A stretch of DNA of 64,000 nt from Myxococcales bacterium. Lineage in GTDB: Bacteria; Myxococcota_A; Polyangia; Haliangiales; Haliangiaceae. Shown here piece after piece: positions 8,795 through 19,037 of the stretch. Under the pieces are notes generated by a model. The model ran no database searches and was not told the origin of the DNA. It was given only the letters and a program-made list of their open reading frames with translations. The translations under genes were made by a program, and so were the position numbers. Location: positions 124,001-188,000 of the forward strand of contig JADJUF010000021.1 of the NCBI GenBank assembly GCA_016717005.1, read 5' to 3'. How positions within the stretch are numbered: the stretch's first letter is position 1; every line of letters begins with the position of its first letter.

Positions 8795-10246
8795 ATGTGG
8801 CGTCTCGCGCTCCTGCCCGCAACCCTCGCGTCCCTGGCCCTCGCCGGCTGCCAGTTCGACCGGCCCCTCGACATCGACCCGGTCGACGCCCGCGTCATCG
8901 ACGCCGTCGACGCCCCGCCCCCGTGCGCGCCGTCCACGATCGTCTGCGACGACGCCCAGGGCGTCTACACCGAGTGCGACGCCGCCGGCACCGTCGTCCG
9001 CCAGCTCACCTGCCCGCTCGGCTGCGCCACCGACACCGAGCAGTGCCTCGACATCGACCCGCACAACGGCCTGGCCATGTACCTGGACATGGTCGCGGAT
9101 CCGCCGGATGTCGTCCTCGCCGGAGCAGCTCGAATCGACCCGGAGACCGGCGTGCTCTTCGACGGCCCGACGGCCATCACGGTGCCGACGTTCATCGCGC
9201 CCGCTGGGCTCCGCGTCTTCGTGTTCGCGTCGCTCACGATCGATGGCTCGCTGTCGGTCACGCCGATGGGGAGCCGAACGTGGCCCATCGCCTTGCTGGC
9301 CACGCGTGACATGACCATCCGTGGGCCCATCGATGTCTCCGCCGCGCGCAACCTCGCTGGCCCGGGCGGCATCTCGGGGGGCGACCTGGCTGGGGACGAT
9401 CTCTGTCCCGGCGGGAACACGTTCTTCGCCCCACCGGCACCGAGCCCCGGTGCCGGCGGCGGCGGCGGCTGGTTCGCCGGTGGGATCGGTGGGGCGATCA
9501 ACGGCACGGCCGGAAGCCCAGGCGGATTGGCCCAGCGAGAGATCGAGCCCTTCGCGGGCGGCTGCGCGGGCGGGATCGTCTACGGCAACACCAGCAGTTC
9601 CGCGACCGGTGGCGGCGGCGGGGGCGCGCTCCAGCTCGCGAGCCGCACCCGCATCACGTTCGAGGTCGGCGGCGGTATCGACGCCAGCGGCGGCGGCGGC
9701 GGGCCAGGATTCCGCAACATCGCCGGCGCTGGTGGCGGCGCCGGCGGCAAGGTGCTCATCGAGGCCCCCCAGGTCATCCTCGATGGCGCCGGCGTCGTGA
9801 TCTCGACCAAGGGCGGTGGCGGGGCTGGCGCCAGCGATGCCTCAGCCTCCGGAGGGCCTGGCGAGGATGGCGGGACCGCCGCGAACCGCGCCCAGGGTGG
9901 CTCGAGCCCGATCGGCAACATCGGGGGTGCCGGCGGCGTCACGACCGAGCCCTATCCCGGCACTGACGCCATGGGCGGCGGGGTGTCGGGCGGGGGTGGC
10001 GGCGGCTCGCCCGGCACAATCGCCTACTTCACGATGGCGGGCGCGATCAACCCCATCAACGGCGCCACCAACCGCAGCCCAACAATCATCGCGCCGCTCG
10101 CGACCCGTACCATCCGTGATCGCCCCGGTCCGGACGCAAGCCGCCGGCGCCACCGGCGCGGCCTGCGTCCGGCCTGGCGGCACCTAGAGGCACCTAGAGG
10201 CAGGTGTTGCCGGTCACGGCGTCACCCGCCTCGCTGCGCGGAATGA
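8795..10246 (+). CDS. Glycine-rich secreted lipoprotein; 3' end probably frameshifted
   Basis: 483 residues as read. Signal peptide with lipobox LALAGC (lipid Cys19). A Cys-rich stretch follows (CAPSTIVCDDAQGVYTEC, CPLGC), then a long Gly-rich region with runs such as GGGGGGALQL and GGAGGVTT, typical of myxobacterial surface lipoproteins of unknown function. The last ~40 residues are Arg/Pro/His-rich, run through a strong hairpin and overlap the convergent gene by about 50 bp. A stop in another frame lies at 10117-10119 just before the hairpin, so I suspect a late indel and a true end near there. Confidence 0.7.
   Translation: MWRLALLPATLASLALAGCQFDRPLDIDPVDARVIDAVDAPPPCAPSTIVCDDAQGVYTECDAAGTVVRQLTCPLGCATDTEQCLDIDPHNGLAMYLDMVADPPDVVLAGAARIDPETGVLFDGPTAITVPTFIAPAGLRVFVFASLTIDGSLSVTPMGSRTWPIALLATRDMTIRGPIDVSAARNLAGPGGISGGDLAGDDLCPGGNTFFAPPAPSPGAGGGGGWFAGGIGGAINGTAGSPGGLAQREIEPFAGGCAGGIVYGNTSSSATGGGGGGALQLASRTRITFEVGGGIDASGGGGGPGFRNIAGAGGGAGGKVLIEAPQVILDGAGVVISTKGGGGAGASDASASGGPGEDGGTAANRAQGGSSPIGNIGGAGGVTTEPYPGTDAMGGGVSGGGGGGSPGTIAYFTMAGAINPINGATNRSPTIIAPLATRTIRDRPGPDASRRRHRRGLRPAWRHLEAPRGRCCRSRRHPPRCAE
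10130..10172. terminator. Convergent-gene hairpin
   Basis: A 9-bp perfect outer stem (CCGGACGCA at 10130 with TGCGTCCGG at 10164-10172) encloses a further GC-rich pairing. It lies between two convergent lipoprotein genes. There is no clear T-run on either side, so intrinsic termination is plausible but not certain. Just downstream is a tandem CACCTAGAGG duplication (10181-10200) that carries the stop of the opposite gene. Confidence 0.5.
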
Positions 10247-11663
10247 ACACCCAGTTGTTGGTGTCGGAGAACGGGTTGTACTGCCAGACGCCAACGATCG
10301 ACGAGAAGCACGTCCCGACCGCGTCCTGCTGGCGGACGATGTCGTCGTCCGAGATGAAGGTCGTGGTGCCATCGGTCATCGCGCGCTGGTACGGCTGCGC
10401 GGCCGGGATCGCGCCGGTGAGGCGGATGTTGACCAGCTTCACCAGCACGCTCTCGTACTGCTCCGCCTGGGCGCCAGACAACGTCGCGACCGTGACGCCC
10501 TCGAGCGGGATCGGCGCCGTGGCGGCGGCCGCGTTGAGGGGTGACCGAGGGGTTCGAGCCGATCTGCGTCAGCGTGTCGCCGCCATCGTTGCCGTTGAAC
10601 TCGAGCACCGTGCCGCTCACGTTCACGTGCGCGCCGACGACGACCTCGGCCGGTAGCACAGCGGCCCCGAGCCCCGGAACACGTAGATGCTGTTGTTCGG
10701 CGCGGCCTGGGCCGCGTCCGACACCCAGAGGTTCTTCTTGTTGAACGCGACCGCGGTCACGACCACGTTGTCGAGGCTGACCACGGTACCGGTGGCGATG
10801 GTGCCGTTCTGGATGTCGGTGATCGGGGGGCTCTGCGGCGCCGGGCAGCCAGTCCCACCCGGGACGATGTCGGCGGTCATGCGCGGCAGGATCTTGTAGC
10901 TGAAGAAGTAATCGCCCACGCCAGTGATGCTTGCGACACAGTCCTGGACGTTGACCAGGTTCGGCCCGCCATCATTGGTCGACGGGATCGCCGATAGCGA
11001 CGAGTCGATGTGGAGCCCACCCGTGATGACGAACTCGCGGAACGTCGGATCCGGCGTCGCGCCGCTGATCTGGGTGATGCCACCGACGACCGCGACGTTC
11101 TCGACGCGGGTCAGCACGCCCTCCCACTTCTCGTACTCTGCGAAGCGCGTGGCCTCGTCCATGTTGGCCAGGATCGCGCCATCGATGACGTGGGCCGGCG
11201 GCACGGCGCCGGTGCCGACCTTGGTCACGGTCATGACGCCGCCGGTCACCGGCTGCAGCTCGGTGGTCGTGCGGCCGCTGGTGTCGGACACCAGGGCGAA
11301 CTCGGTCTTCTCGGCGCCGGTGATGTCGACCTTGTCGCCGACCGCGAGCAGCGCGACCTGATCGATGGGTCCGCCGAACACGAGGACGCCGGAGTACTCG
11401 CCGCCGGCCTCCTCACCGATCCAGAAGTTGCCCTTCCGGTCGCCGAAGTTGTCGATCGCGACGACGATCTTGCCCTTGAGGTCGACGGGGGTGCCGGGCA
11501 CCATCGCGTCGTTCTGGACCTCCTGGATGGTCAGGCCGCCGGCGGTGCCGTCGATCCGGGCGTCGGCGGTGTCGTCGCCGCTGCCGCTGTCGCGGCAGCC
11601 GAGGGTCAGGGCCGCGAGCGCGGCGAGGGAGAAGATCGGGACCAGGCGAAGCGAGCGCAACAT
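10194..11663 (-). pseudogene. Lipoprotein with repeated OB-like segments, two compensating frameshifts
   Basis: Start ATG at 11663, preceded by GAGAGGAG; signal peptide with lipobox LTLGC. Repeated segments such as VDLKGKIVVAIDNF, GDKVDITGAEKTE, VLTRVENVAVVGG and VVSLDNVVVTAVAFNKKNLWVSDAA suggest tandem small beta-barrel units; function unknown. The frame is lost near 10665 (at a GGGG run) and regained near 10548 (at a CCCC run). The intervening protein (VLPAEVVVGAHVNVSG...) and the tail (ending GDAVTGNTCL) continue naturally in the second and third frames. Both lesions at homopolymers suggest sequencing indels, so the gene may be intact. Confidence 0.7.
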
Positions 11664-11710
11664 GGACAGCCTCCTCTCACCCGTCGACCGGGCGAGGTTC
11701 GCGGCGTTAT

Positions 11711-11745
11711 AGAACAAAACAAAACGCCCGCGGTGAGGCGGGCGT
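11711..11745 (-). terminator. Intrinsic terminator of the alpha operon
   Basis: Read on the minus strand: a perfect 8-bp stem (bases 11738-11745 with 11724-11731, loop 6) followed by a TTTTGTTTTGTT tract. It lies about 70 bp after the rplQ stop and before the divergent-function lipoprotein gene, marking the end of the ribosomal supercluster. Confidence 0.88.
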
Positions 11746-11814
11746 CACAGAGCGATGATCTTTTTGTGACCCAGCGACCCAGGCCACGTGGCCGCGACGG
11801 TCGCGACCGCCCGA

Positions 11815-12249
11815 TCAGGCCGCGGTCGGCGACGGCGCCAGGCCGATCAGCTCGACCAGGGCCATCGAGGCCGCGTCGCCCACCCGGAACCGGGTCTTGA
11901 GCATGCGGGTGTAGCCGCCGGTCTTCTTGGTCTTCGCGAAGTGCGGGCCGATCTCGACGAACAGCCGGTCGAGGGCCGCCCGGGTCTTCACGACCTTGCG
12001 GGCCTCGCGGCGGGCGTGGACCACGCGCGCGCGCTCGGCCTGGGTGGCCTTGTCGCCCTTGCCGGCCAGCGGCGCGACCTCGACGCCCCACCGGATGGCG
12101 GCGTCGGCGTAGCCGCGGAGCTCCTTGGCCTTGGCCTCGGTGGTCTCGATGCGGCCGTAGGTAAAGAGCGAGGTGACGAGGTTGGCGAACAGCGCGTCGC
12201 GGTGCGACGAGGTACGCGAGAGCTTCCGTCCAGAATTGCCGTGGCGCAT
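11815..12249 (-). CDS. rplQ: 50S ribosomal protein L17
   Basis: 144 residues. The N-terminus MRHGNSGRKLSRTSSHRDAL and the segment TLFTYGRIETTEAKAKELR-like region are diagnostic of bL17; the C-terminus GGYTRMLKTRFRVGDAASMALVELI is also conserved. Somewhat longer than the E. coli protein because of an internal Lys/Arg-rich stretch. Last gene of the alpha operon, after rpoA and a 145-bp spacer, and followed by a clear intrinsic terminator. Confidence 0.97.
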   Translation of the reverse strand: MRHGNSGRKLSRTSSHRDALFANLVTSLFTYGRIETTEAKAKELRGYADAAIRWGVEVAPLAGKGDKATQAERARVVHARREARKVVKTRAALDRLFVEIGPHFAKTKKTGGYTRMLKTRFRVGDAASMALVELIGLAPSPTAA

Positions 12250-12378
12250 TGCAGGCTCACAAAGTTGAAGGTCATCAGGCGCGCAGGCCGCGCCTCGGGA
12301 TCTTTCGCTCTAGCTCCGGACCGCGAGGTCGGCAACGGTCCGGCTCGCGTTTCGGCTGCCCCAGCTGCTGCTGAGGGC

Positions 12379-12394
12379 GGGTCTCCGCGAGACC

Positions 12395-12395
<1 letters not shown>
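12379..12395 (-). repeat. Short stop-abutting hairpin after rpoA
   Basis: GGGTCTC-CGC-GAGACCC perfect 7-bp stem whose last base pairs into the rpoA stop codon. It is the short form of the hairpin found after rplF, rpsJ and rplK; the first, GC-rich hairpin is not clear here. Confidence 0.55.
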
Positions 12396-13408
<1,013 letters not shown>

Positions 13409-13521
13409 CGTCACTCCTTGTTCGGGACCATCAGGTCCCGTCGTATCGCGTCAGGCGGTCGGGCTGCGTACCGGGCTCTCGAACTTCGCGGGAGTACCAC
13501 CCGATGGTCGAGGCCGATCGT

Positions 13522-13557
13522 GTCGGGTGGGGGCCCCATCGCTGCGCGATGGGGGAT
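13522..13557 (-). repeat. Intergenic hairpin with conserved GGGTGGGGGCCCC tag after rpsD
   Basis: On the plus strand the tag TCGGGTGGGGGCCCC leads into the stem CCCCATCG (13534-13541), loop CTGCG, CGATGGGG (13547-13554), ending a few bases from the rpsD stop. It shares the tag and position with the elements after rplF and rplK, but has only one hairpin. Confidence 0.6.
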
Positions 13558-13564
13558 CCTGCAA

Positions 13565-14194
<630 letters not shown>

Positions 14195-14361
14195 CGATGG
14201 TTTCCTGGAAGCAGAGGTGATCCCGGCGACAGCGCCGGCAAGTTCCTCGAGAAGAATCAGGGACGAAGACGAACGAAGGGCCAGCGGCGCTGGGCGCTGG
14301 GGGCTCGGGACTGCGGAGCAGGTCCCGGGCAAGCGCCCGCGGGCCGCCAGGCCCGCAACAA

Positions 14362-14751
14362 TCAGACGCGGCGGCGCTTGCGCGGCCGGCAGCCGTTGTG
14401 CGGCACCGGGGTCACGTCGCGGATGAGGTTGATCTTGAACCCGGCCGAGTTCAGCGCGCGCAGCGCCGACTCACGGCCCGAGCCCGGGCCCTTGACGTAG
14501 ACGGTCACGTTGCGGACGCCGTGCTCCATCGCCTTCTTGGCGGCGTCCTCGGCGGCGAGCTGCGCGGCGAACGGCGTCGACTTGCGCGAGCCCTTGAAGC
14601 CGCACGTGCCCGACGACGACCACGCGACCACGTTGCCCGAGACGTCGGTGATCGAGACGATGGTGTTGTTGAACGTCGCAGCGATATGCGCGACGCCGGT
14701 CTGGATGTTCTTCCGGACCTTCTTCTTCTGCTTGCCCTTGGTGCTCGACAT
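14362..14751 (-). CDS. rpsK: 30S ribosomal protein S11
   Basis: 129 residues. The segments TGVAHIAATFNNTIVSITD and the C-terminal NGCRPRKRRRV are characteristic of uS11. KGPGSGRESALRAL is the conserved rRNA-contact region. It lies between rpsM and rpsD and starts at ATG 14751, 20 bp after rpsM. Confidence 0.97.
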   Translation of the reverse strand: MSSTKGKQKKKVRKNIQTGVAHIAATFNNTIVSITDVSGNVVAWSSSGTCGFKGSRKSTPFAAQLAAEDAAKKAMEHGVRNVTVYVKGPGSGRESALRALNSAGFKINLIRDVTPVPHNGCRPRKRRRV

Positions 14752-14771
14752 GTCAGTTCCTTAGGTCCTGG

Positions 14772-15155
14772 TCACTTCTTGGTCGCGCCGCCCTGCTTCT
14801 TCACAGCCATGCGCCGCGGGCCCTTGCGGGTACGAGCGTTGGTGTGGGTGCGCTGTCCGCGCACCGGCAGGTTGCGCTTGTGGCGCGAACCCCGGTAGCA
14901 ACCGAGGTCGACCAGGCGCTTGATCGAGAGCTGAACGTCGCGGCGCAGATCGCCCTCGACCCGAAAGTTCGAGTCGATCGCGTCGCGCAGCCGGCGCACG
15001 TCGTTCTCATCGAGATCGTCGGTGCGCTTGTCGGGCGAGATGCCGGCCTCCGTCAGGACGACGGTGGCGGCGTGGCGGCCGAGGCCGTAGATGTACGTGA
15101 GGGCGATCTCGATGCGCTTGTTGCGCGGGAGGTCGACGCCAGCGATGCGTGCCAT
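14772..15155 (-). CDS. rpsM: 30S ribosomal protein S13
   Basis: 127 residues. MARIAGVDLPRNKRIEIALT and the C-terminal GSRHKRNLPVRGQRTHTNAR are diagnostic of uS13, which sits in the head of the 30S subunit and contacts P-site tRNA and the B1 bridges. Follows rpmJ by about 86 bp; that spacer shows no other gene. Confidence 0.97.
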   Translation of the reverse strand: MARIAGVDLPRNKRIEIALTYIYGLGRHAATVVLTEAGISPDKRTDDLDENDVRRLRDAIDSNFRVEGDLRRDVQLSIKRLVDLGCYRGSRHKRNLPVRGQRTHTNARTRKGPRRMAVKKQGGATKK

Positions 15156-15241
15156 GGGACGTAGCTCCTAGGTGATCTCGGTCGAGGTCCGTGAGGTGAT
15201 GGTGCGCAGCGGGCTTCGTCGCGAAGGCGCCGCGCCGCGCA

Positions 15242-15355
15242 TCACCCCTGGCGCTGCTTGTGGCGAGTGTTGGTGCAGATGACCCGCACGACGCCCTTGC
15301 GCTTGATGACCTTGCACTTGGGACAGATGGGCTTGACCGACGCGCGAACTTTCAT
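15242..15355 (-). CDS. rpmJ: 50S ribosomal protein L36 (zinc-binding form)
   Basis: 37 residues, MKVRASVKPICPKCKVIKRK... ending TRHKQRQG. The C-x2-C at CPKC, a later Cys (VICTN) and a His (RHK) give the usual zinc site of bL36. It is only 27 bp after map: the infA gene often found at this junction is missing here. Confidence 0.96.
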   Translation of the reverse strand: MKVRASVKPICPKCKVIKRKGVVRVICTNTRHKQRQG

Positions 15356-15382
15356 GACGGTTCCAGAGTGGGGGCGGAGGGT

Positions 15383-16177
15383 TCAGAACGAATCGTGTCC
15401 GGGATCGCCAGGCGTCGAAGAGGCACGGGACAGGACCCAGGGTCCCTCGTCGAGGATGGCGATGGTGTGCTCGAAGTGCGCCGAGAGGCTTCGGTCCTTG
15501 GTGACCGCGGTCCAGCGGTCATCTAGCACCTCTACGTCAGGGAGGCCGGCGTTTACCATAGGTTCTACGGCGATGACAAGGCCAGGTTTGAGGGCTTTTC
15601 CCTTCCCCCGATCCCCGTAGTTGGGCACCTGGGGGTCCTCGTGCATCCGCCGGCCGATCCCGTGCCCGACGAACACGGAAACTACTGAATATCCTTCGGC
15701 TTCCGCGCACTCCTGGACCGCGGCCCCGACGTCGCCGAGCCGCCGGCCGACCCGGCACTCCTCGATCGCCAGGTCCAGGCAGCGCTTGGTCGTGGCCACC
15801 AGCCGCACGGCCTCAGGGCTCCCCTGCCCGACGATCACGGTCCGGGCCGAGTCGCCGCACAGGTCACCCTTGAACACGCCGAAGTCGATCCCGACCACGT
15901 CGCCGGCGCGCAGGAGCTTGTCCTTGCGCGGGATGCCGTGGACGATCTCCTCGTTGACCGAGATGCAGGTCACCGCGGGGTACGGCGGGCTGGCGTAGCC
16001 CAGGAACGCGCTGACCACGCCCTCCCGCTTGATGGCGGCGCGGGCGATCCGATCGAGCTCCCAGGTCGAGATCCCGGGCGCGACCGCGGCGCACAGCTCA
16101 TCGAGGATCCCCGCCACCACCAGCGCGGTCTCGCGCATGCGGAGGATCTCGTCCCTGCTCTTGTAGACGATGCGCAC
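15383..16177 (-). CDS. map: Type I methionine aminopeptidase
   Basis: 264 residues from a GTG at 16177; VRIVYKSRDEILRMRETALVV aligns with the usual MAP N-terminus. The pita-bread metal ligands are recognisable: GIDFGVFKGDLCGDSA (two Asp), GHGIGRRMHEDPQVPN (His), EPMVN (Glu) and HFEHT (Glu). It removes the initiator Met from nascent proteins. It follows secY by 36 bp; adk, which commonly lies between them, is absent. Confidence 0.95.
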   Translation of the reverse strand: MRIVYKSRDEILRMRETALVVAGILDELCAAVAPGISTWELDRIARAAIKREGVVSAFLGYASPPYPAVTCISVNEEIVHGIPRKDKLLRAGDVVGIDFGVFKGDLCGDSARTVIVGQGSPEAVRLVATTKRCLDLAIEECRVGRRLGDVGAAVQECAEAEGYSVVSVFVGHGIGRRMHEDPQVPNYGDRGKGKALKPGLVIAVEPMVNAGLPDVEVLDDRWTAVTKDRSLSAHFEHTIAILDEGPWVLSRASSTPGDPGHDSF

Positions 16178-16213
16178 GCGCTTCGAACCAGGCCCCGAGC
16201 GACCGTCCCGCGA

Positions 16214-17545
16214 TCAGCGCGCGGTGCGCGCTGCGGTGCGGCCGCGGATCCGCGGACCCTTCGGTCCGGTGAAGCCATCGTAGTTGCGCGTGATGAGGTA
16301 CGACTCGATCTGCTGGACCGTGTCGAGCGCCACGCCGACGACGATCAGCAGGCCGGTGCCGCCGAACTGAAACGGCACCTGCATGTACTTCTGGAGCAGC
16401 GCGGGGATCATGCAGACGACGGCCAGGTACAGCGCGCCGGCGAACGTGATCCGGGTCAGCACCTTCTCGATGTACTCGGCGGTGTTCTTGCCCGGGCGGA
16501 TGCCGGGGATGAAGCCGCCGCCCTTCTTCAGGTTGTCCGCGACCTCGACCGGGTTGAACTGCACCGCGGTATAGAAGTACGCAAAGAAGATCACGAGCAG
16601 CGTGTAGATGACGTTGTAGCGCCAGTCGGCCGGGTGCAGCACCGACGCGGCCTCCTGGAGGAACAGCGAGCCAGACATGCTGGCGATCTGCGTCGGGAAC
16701 ATCAGGATCGACGACGCGAAGATGGGCGGGATGACGCCCGACACGTTGATCTTGAGCGGCAGGAACGACTGCGCCCCCTGGTAGAGCTTTCGCCCGACCT
16801 GGCGCTTGGCGTACTGCACCGGGATGCGCCGGTGCGCCCGCTCGAAGAAGCAGATGGCCGCGACGGTGCCGATGACCAGGATGCCGAGCATCACGGCGCT
16901 GAGGCCGATGCCGCCGCCGCCGGAGCCGTGGGCGATGTACTGGGTCAGCGCGTCGGGCAGCGCCGCGACGATGCCGGCGAAGATGATCATCGACGTGCCG
17001 TTGCCGATGCCCTTCTCGGTGATCTGCTCGCCGAGCCACATGATGAACGCCGTGCCGGTGGTCAGCGACAGCACCGTCATCATCCGGAAGGCCAGGCCGG
17101 GATCGGGCACGACCTCGGAGCCGCGGGTCGACAGGCTCTCGAGGAACTGGGCGATGAAGTAGCCCTGGACCGTCGCCAGCACGATCGTGCCGTAGCGGGT
17201 GAGCTGGTTGATCTTGCGGCGACCCTGGTCGCCTTCCTTGTTGAGCTGGTCGAGCTTGGGCACGACCACGGTCAACAGCTGGATCACGATCGACGCGGAG
17301 ACGTAGGGCATGATGCCCAGGGCGAAGATCGAGAGCTGCTGCAGGGCGCCGCCCGAGAACATGTTGAACATGCCCAGGAAGGAGCCCGACCCGCCCTTGG
17401 TGATGACGTTGGTCATCTCGACCCGGTTCACACCGGGCACCGTGATGAACACGCCGATCCGGTAGATCGCGAGCATCGCAAGCGTGAACAGGATCCGCTT
17501 GCGGAGCTCGGGAATCTTGCCGAGGTTGGAGATGCTGTTGGCCAC
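16214..17545 (-). CDS. secY: Preprotein translocase channel subunit SecY
   Basis: 443 residues, GTG start. Ten hydrophobic helices are visible, beginning ILFTLAMLAIYRIGVFITVPG. Conserved landmarks are FSGGALQQLSIFALGIMPYVSASI and GIRPGKNTAEYIEKVLTRIT in the large cytoplasmic loop region. It forms the Sec channel with SecE (encoded at 53762-54136) and SecG. Last large gene of the spc operon before map. Confidence 0.97.
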   Translation of the reverse strand: MANSISNLGKIPELRKRILFTLAMLAIYRIGVFITVPGVNRVEMTNVITKGGSGSFLGMFNMFSGGALQQLSIFALGIMPYVSASIVIQLLTVVVPKLDQLNKEGDQGRRKINQLTRYGTIVLATVQGYFIAQFLESLSTRGSEVVPDPGLAFRMMTVLSLTTGTAFIMWLGEQITEKGIGNGTSMIIFAGIVAALPDALTQYIAHGSGGGGIGLSAVMLGILVIGTVAAICFFERAHRRIPVQYAKRQVGRKLYQGAQSFLPLKINVSGVIPPIFASSILMFPTQIASMSGSLFLQEAASVLHPADWRYNVIYTLLVIFFAYFYTAVQFNPVEVADNLKKGGGFIPGIRPGKNTAEYIEKVLTRITFAGALYLAVVCMIPALLQKYMQVPFQFGGTGLLIVVGVALDTVQQIESYLITRNYDGFTGPKGPRIRGRTAARTAR

Positions 17546-17600
17546 AGGTACCTGCCGAAGGGGGGGTGACCGGCGCGGCGCCGGTCGGAGGCTAGGCTTA

Positions 17601-18074
17601 CTACTCCGCCGCGGGGGCGGTGTCCAGCGCGAGCGCCTGGCCGCCGGCCTTGGCGATCTTGTCCTTGGCCATCTCCGAGAACCGGTGGGCCTTGACCGTC
17701 AGCTTCTTGGTGAGCTCACCCTCGCCGAGGATCTTGACCACGCCGACCCGCTTGGGCACCAGGCTCTTGGCCTTGAGGGCGTCGAGATCCACCGTCGCGC
17801 CGGACTCGAACGACTTCTCGAGGGTCGAGATGTTGATCGGGAAGGCCTCGATGCGGAACGGGTTCTTGAAGCCCCGCTTGGGGATGCGCATCTTGAGCGG
17901 CATCTGCCCGCCCTCGAAGCCGCGGCGCGCGCCGTGGTGGCCCGAGCGGGCCTTCTGGCCCTTGACGCCCTTGCCTGAGGTCTTGCCGGTGCCCGAGCCG
18001 CGGCCACGGCCGAGGCGCTTCTTGGTCTTGGTGGAGCCGGGGGCCGGCGAGAGCGTGTGGAGAGTGGTGCCCAT
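17601..18074 (-). CDS. rplO: 50S ribosomal protein L15
   Basis: 157 residues. The Gly/Arg-rich N-terminal tail (KKRLGRGRGSGTGKTSGKGVKGQKAR) and the segment RRGFEGGQMPLKMRIPKRGF are diagnostic of uL15. It lies between rpmD and secY as in the standard spc operon, and starts at ATG 18074. Confidence 0.97.
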   Translation of the reverse strand: MGTTLHTLSPAPGSTKTKKRLGRGRGSGTGKTSGKGVKGQKARSGHHGARRGFEGGQMPLKMRIPKRGFKNPFRIEAFPINISTLEKSFESGATVDLDALKAKSLVPKRVGVVKILGEGELTKKLTVKAHRFSEMAKDKIAKAGGQALALDTAPAAE

Positions 18075-18186
18075 GGGGAGTCTGCCTTGCGGCCCGTTGG
18101 CCGCCTGCGAAAACTAAGTGACGGAACCGTGCAGCGCTACTAGCCGAGCAGTCAGGTCAGCGGCTGCGCGCCGGAAAACGACCGAA

Positions 18187-18227
18187 GGGGCGCCGGGCGC
18201 CCCCAACGGCTGGGAGGGGACGTCCCC
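18187..18227 (-). repeat. Two-hairpin element after rpmD
   Basis: Two stems in tandem: GGGGCGC-CGG-GCGCCCC (18187-18203) and the palindrome GGGGACGTCCCC (18216-18227), the second overlapping the rpmD stop. The architecture matches the elements after rplF, rpsJ and rplK, though the base sequence differs. Confidence 0.5.
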
Positions 18228-18412
18228 TACTCAGCCGGCGCGATCGTGACGAGGTGGCTGATCTTGCGGATCATGCCACGGATCGCCAGGGTGTCCTCGC
18301 GGACGACGGTCTTGTGCGGACCGTTGAGGCCCAGGCCGCGGAGGGTGCGCCGCTGGGTGTCGGGGCAGCCGATGCCGCTCTTGGTCTGGGTGATCTTGAT
18401 CTTGAGGGCCAT
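18227..18412 (-). CDS. rpmD: 50S ribosomal protein L30
   Basis: 61 residues, MALKIKITQTKSGIGCPDTQ... The pattern KITQTKSxIGxxxxQRxTLRGLGL and the C-terminal VREDTLAIRGMIRKISHLV are typical of uL30. Position rpsE-rpmD-rplO is standard. Confidence 0.96.
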   Translation of the reverse strand: MALKIKITQTKSGIGCPDTQRRTLRGLGLNGPHKTVVREDTLAIRGMIRKISHLVTIAPAE

Positions 18413-18482
18413 GGTCCGTTATCCGTGTTCAGGGTCGAGCTGGAACGTCCGCGCTGCGCGCAGCGCGGACGTCGACGAGTCT

Positions 18483-19007
18483 TCAGCGAGGCGCGGAGTC
18501 CGCGGGGAGGCCGCGCATCTCGGCGACCGTCTTGCCGCGCACCCGGGCGACGTGCTCGGCGGAGCGCAGCGACTTGAGCGCCATCACGACCGCGTGGATC
18601 ACGTTGTGCGGGTTCGACGTGCCGAACGACTTGGTGAGGATGTCGGTCACGCCGGCGACCTCGAGCACCGGGCGGACGCCGCCGCCGGCGATGACGCCGG
18701 TACCGGGCGCGGCCGGGCGGAGCAGCACCGACGCGGCGCCGAACTCACCCATGATCTCGTGCGGGATCGTGCCGCGCACCATCGGGATGCGGAACAGGTT
18801 CCGCTTCGCCCGGTCGGTGCCCTTGCGGATGGCCTCGGGGACCTCGTTGGCCTTGCCGAGCCCAGCGCCGACGTGGCCGTTCTTGTCCCCGACGACGACG
18901 AGCGCCGAGAACGAGAACCGACGGCCGCCCTTGACGACCTTGGCGACGCGGTTGATGAACACGACCTTGTCGACGAGCTCGCCGACTTCTTCCGGATTGA
19001 TCGACAT
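18483..19007 (-). CDS. rpsE: 30S ribosomal protein S5
   Basis: 174 residues. N-terminal double-stranded RNA-binding domain with VVKGGRRFSFSALVVVGD and GKANEVPEAIRKG; C-terminal domain with AAPGTGVIAGGGVRPVLEVAGV, the translational-fidelity region. ATG at 19007. Member of the spc operon between rplR and rpmD. Confidence 0.97.
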   Translation of the reverse strand: MSINPEEVGELVDKVVFINRVAKVVKGGRRFSFSALVVVGDKNGHVGAGLGKANEVPEAIRKGTDRAKRNLFRIPMVRGTIPHEIMGEFGAASVLLRPAAPGTGVIAGGGVRPVLEVAGVTDILTKSFGTSNPHNVIHAVVMALKSLRSAEHVARVRGKTVAEMRGLPADSAPR

Positions 19008-19037
19008 GTACTTGTGCTTTCCTGGACCGTCGCGGGA

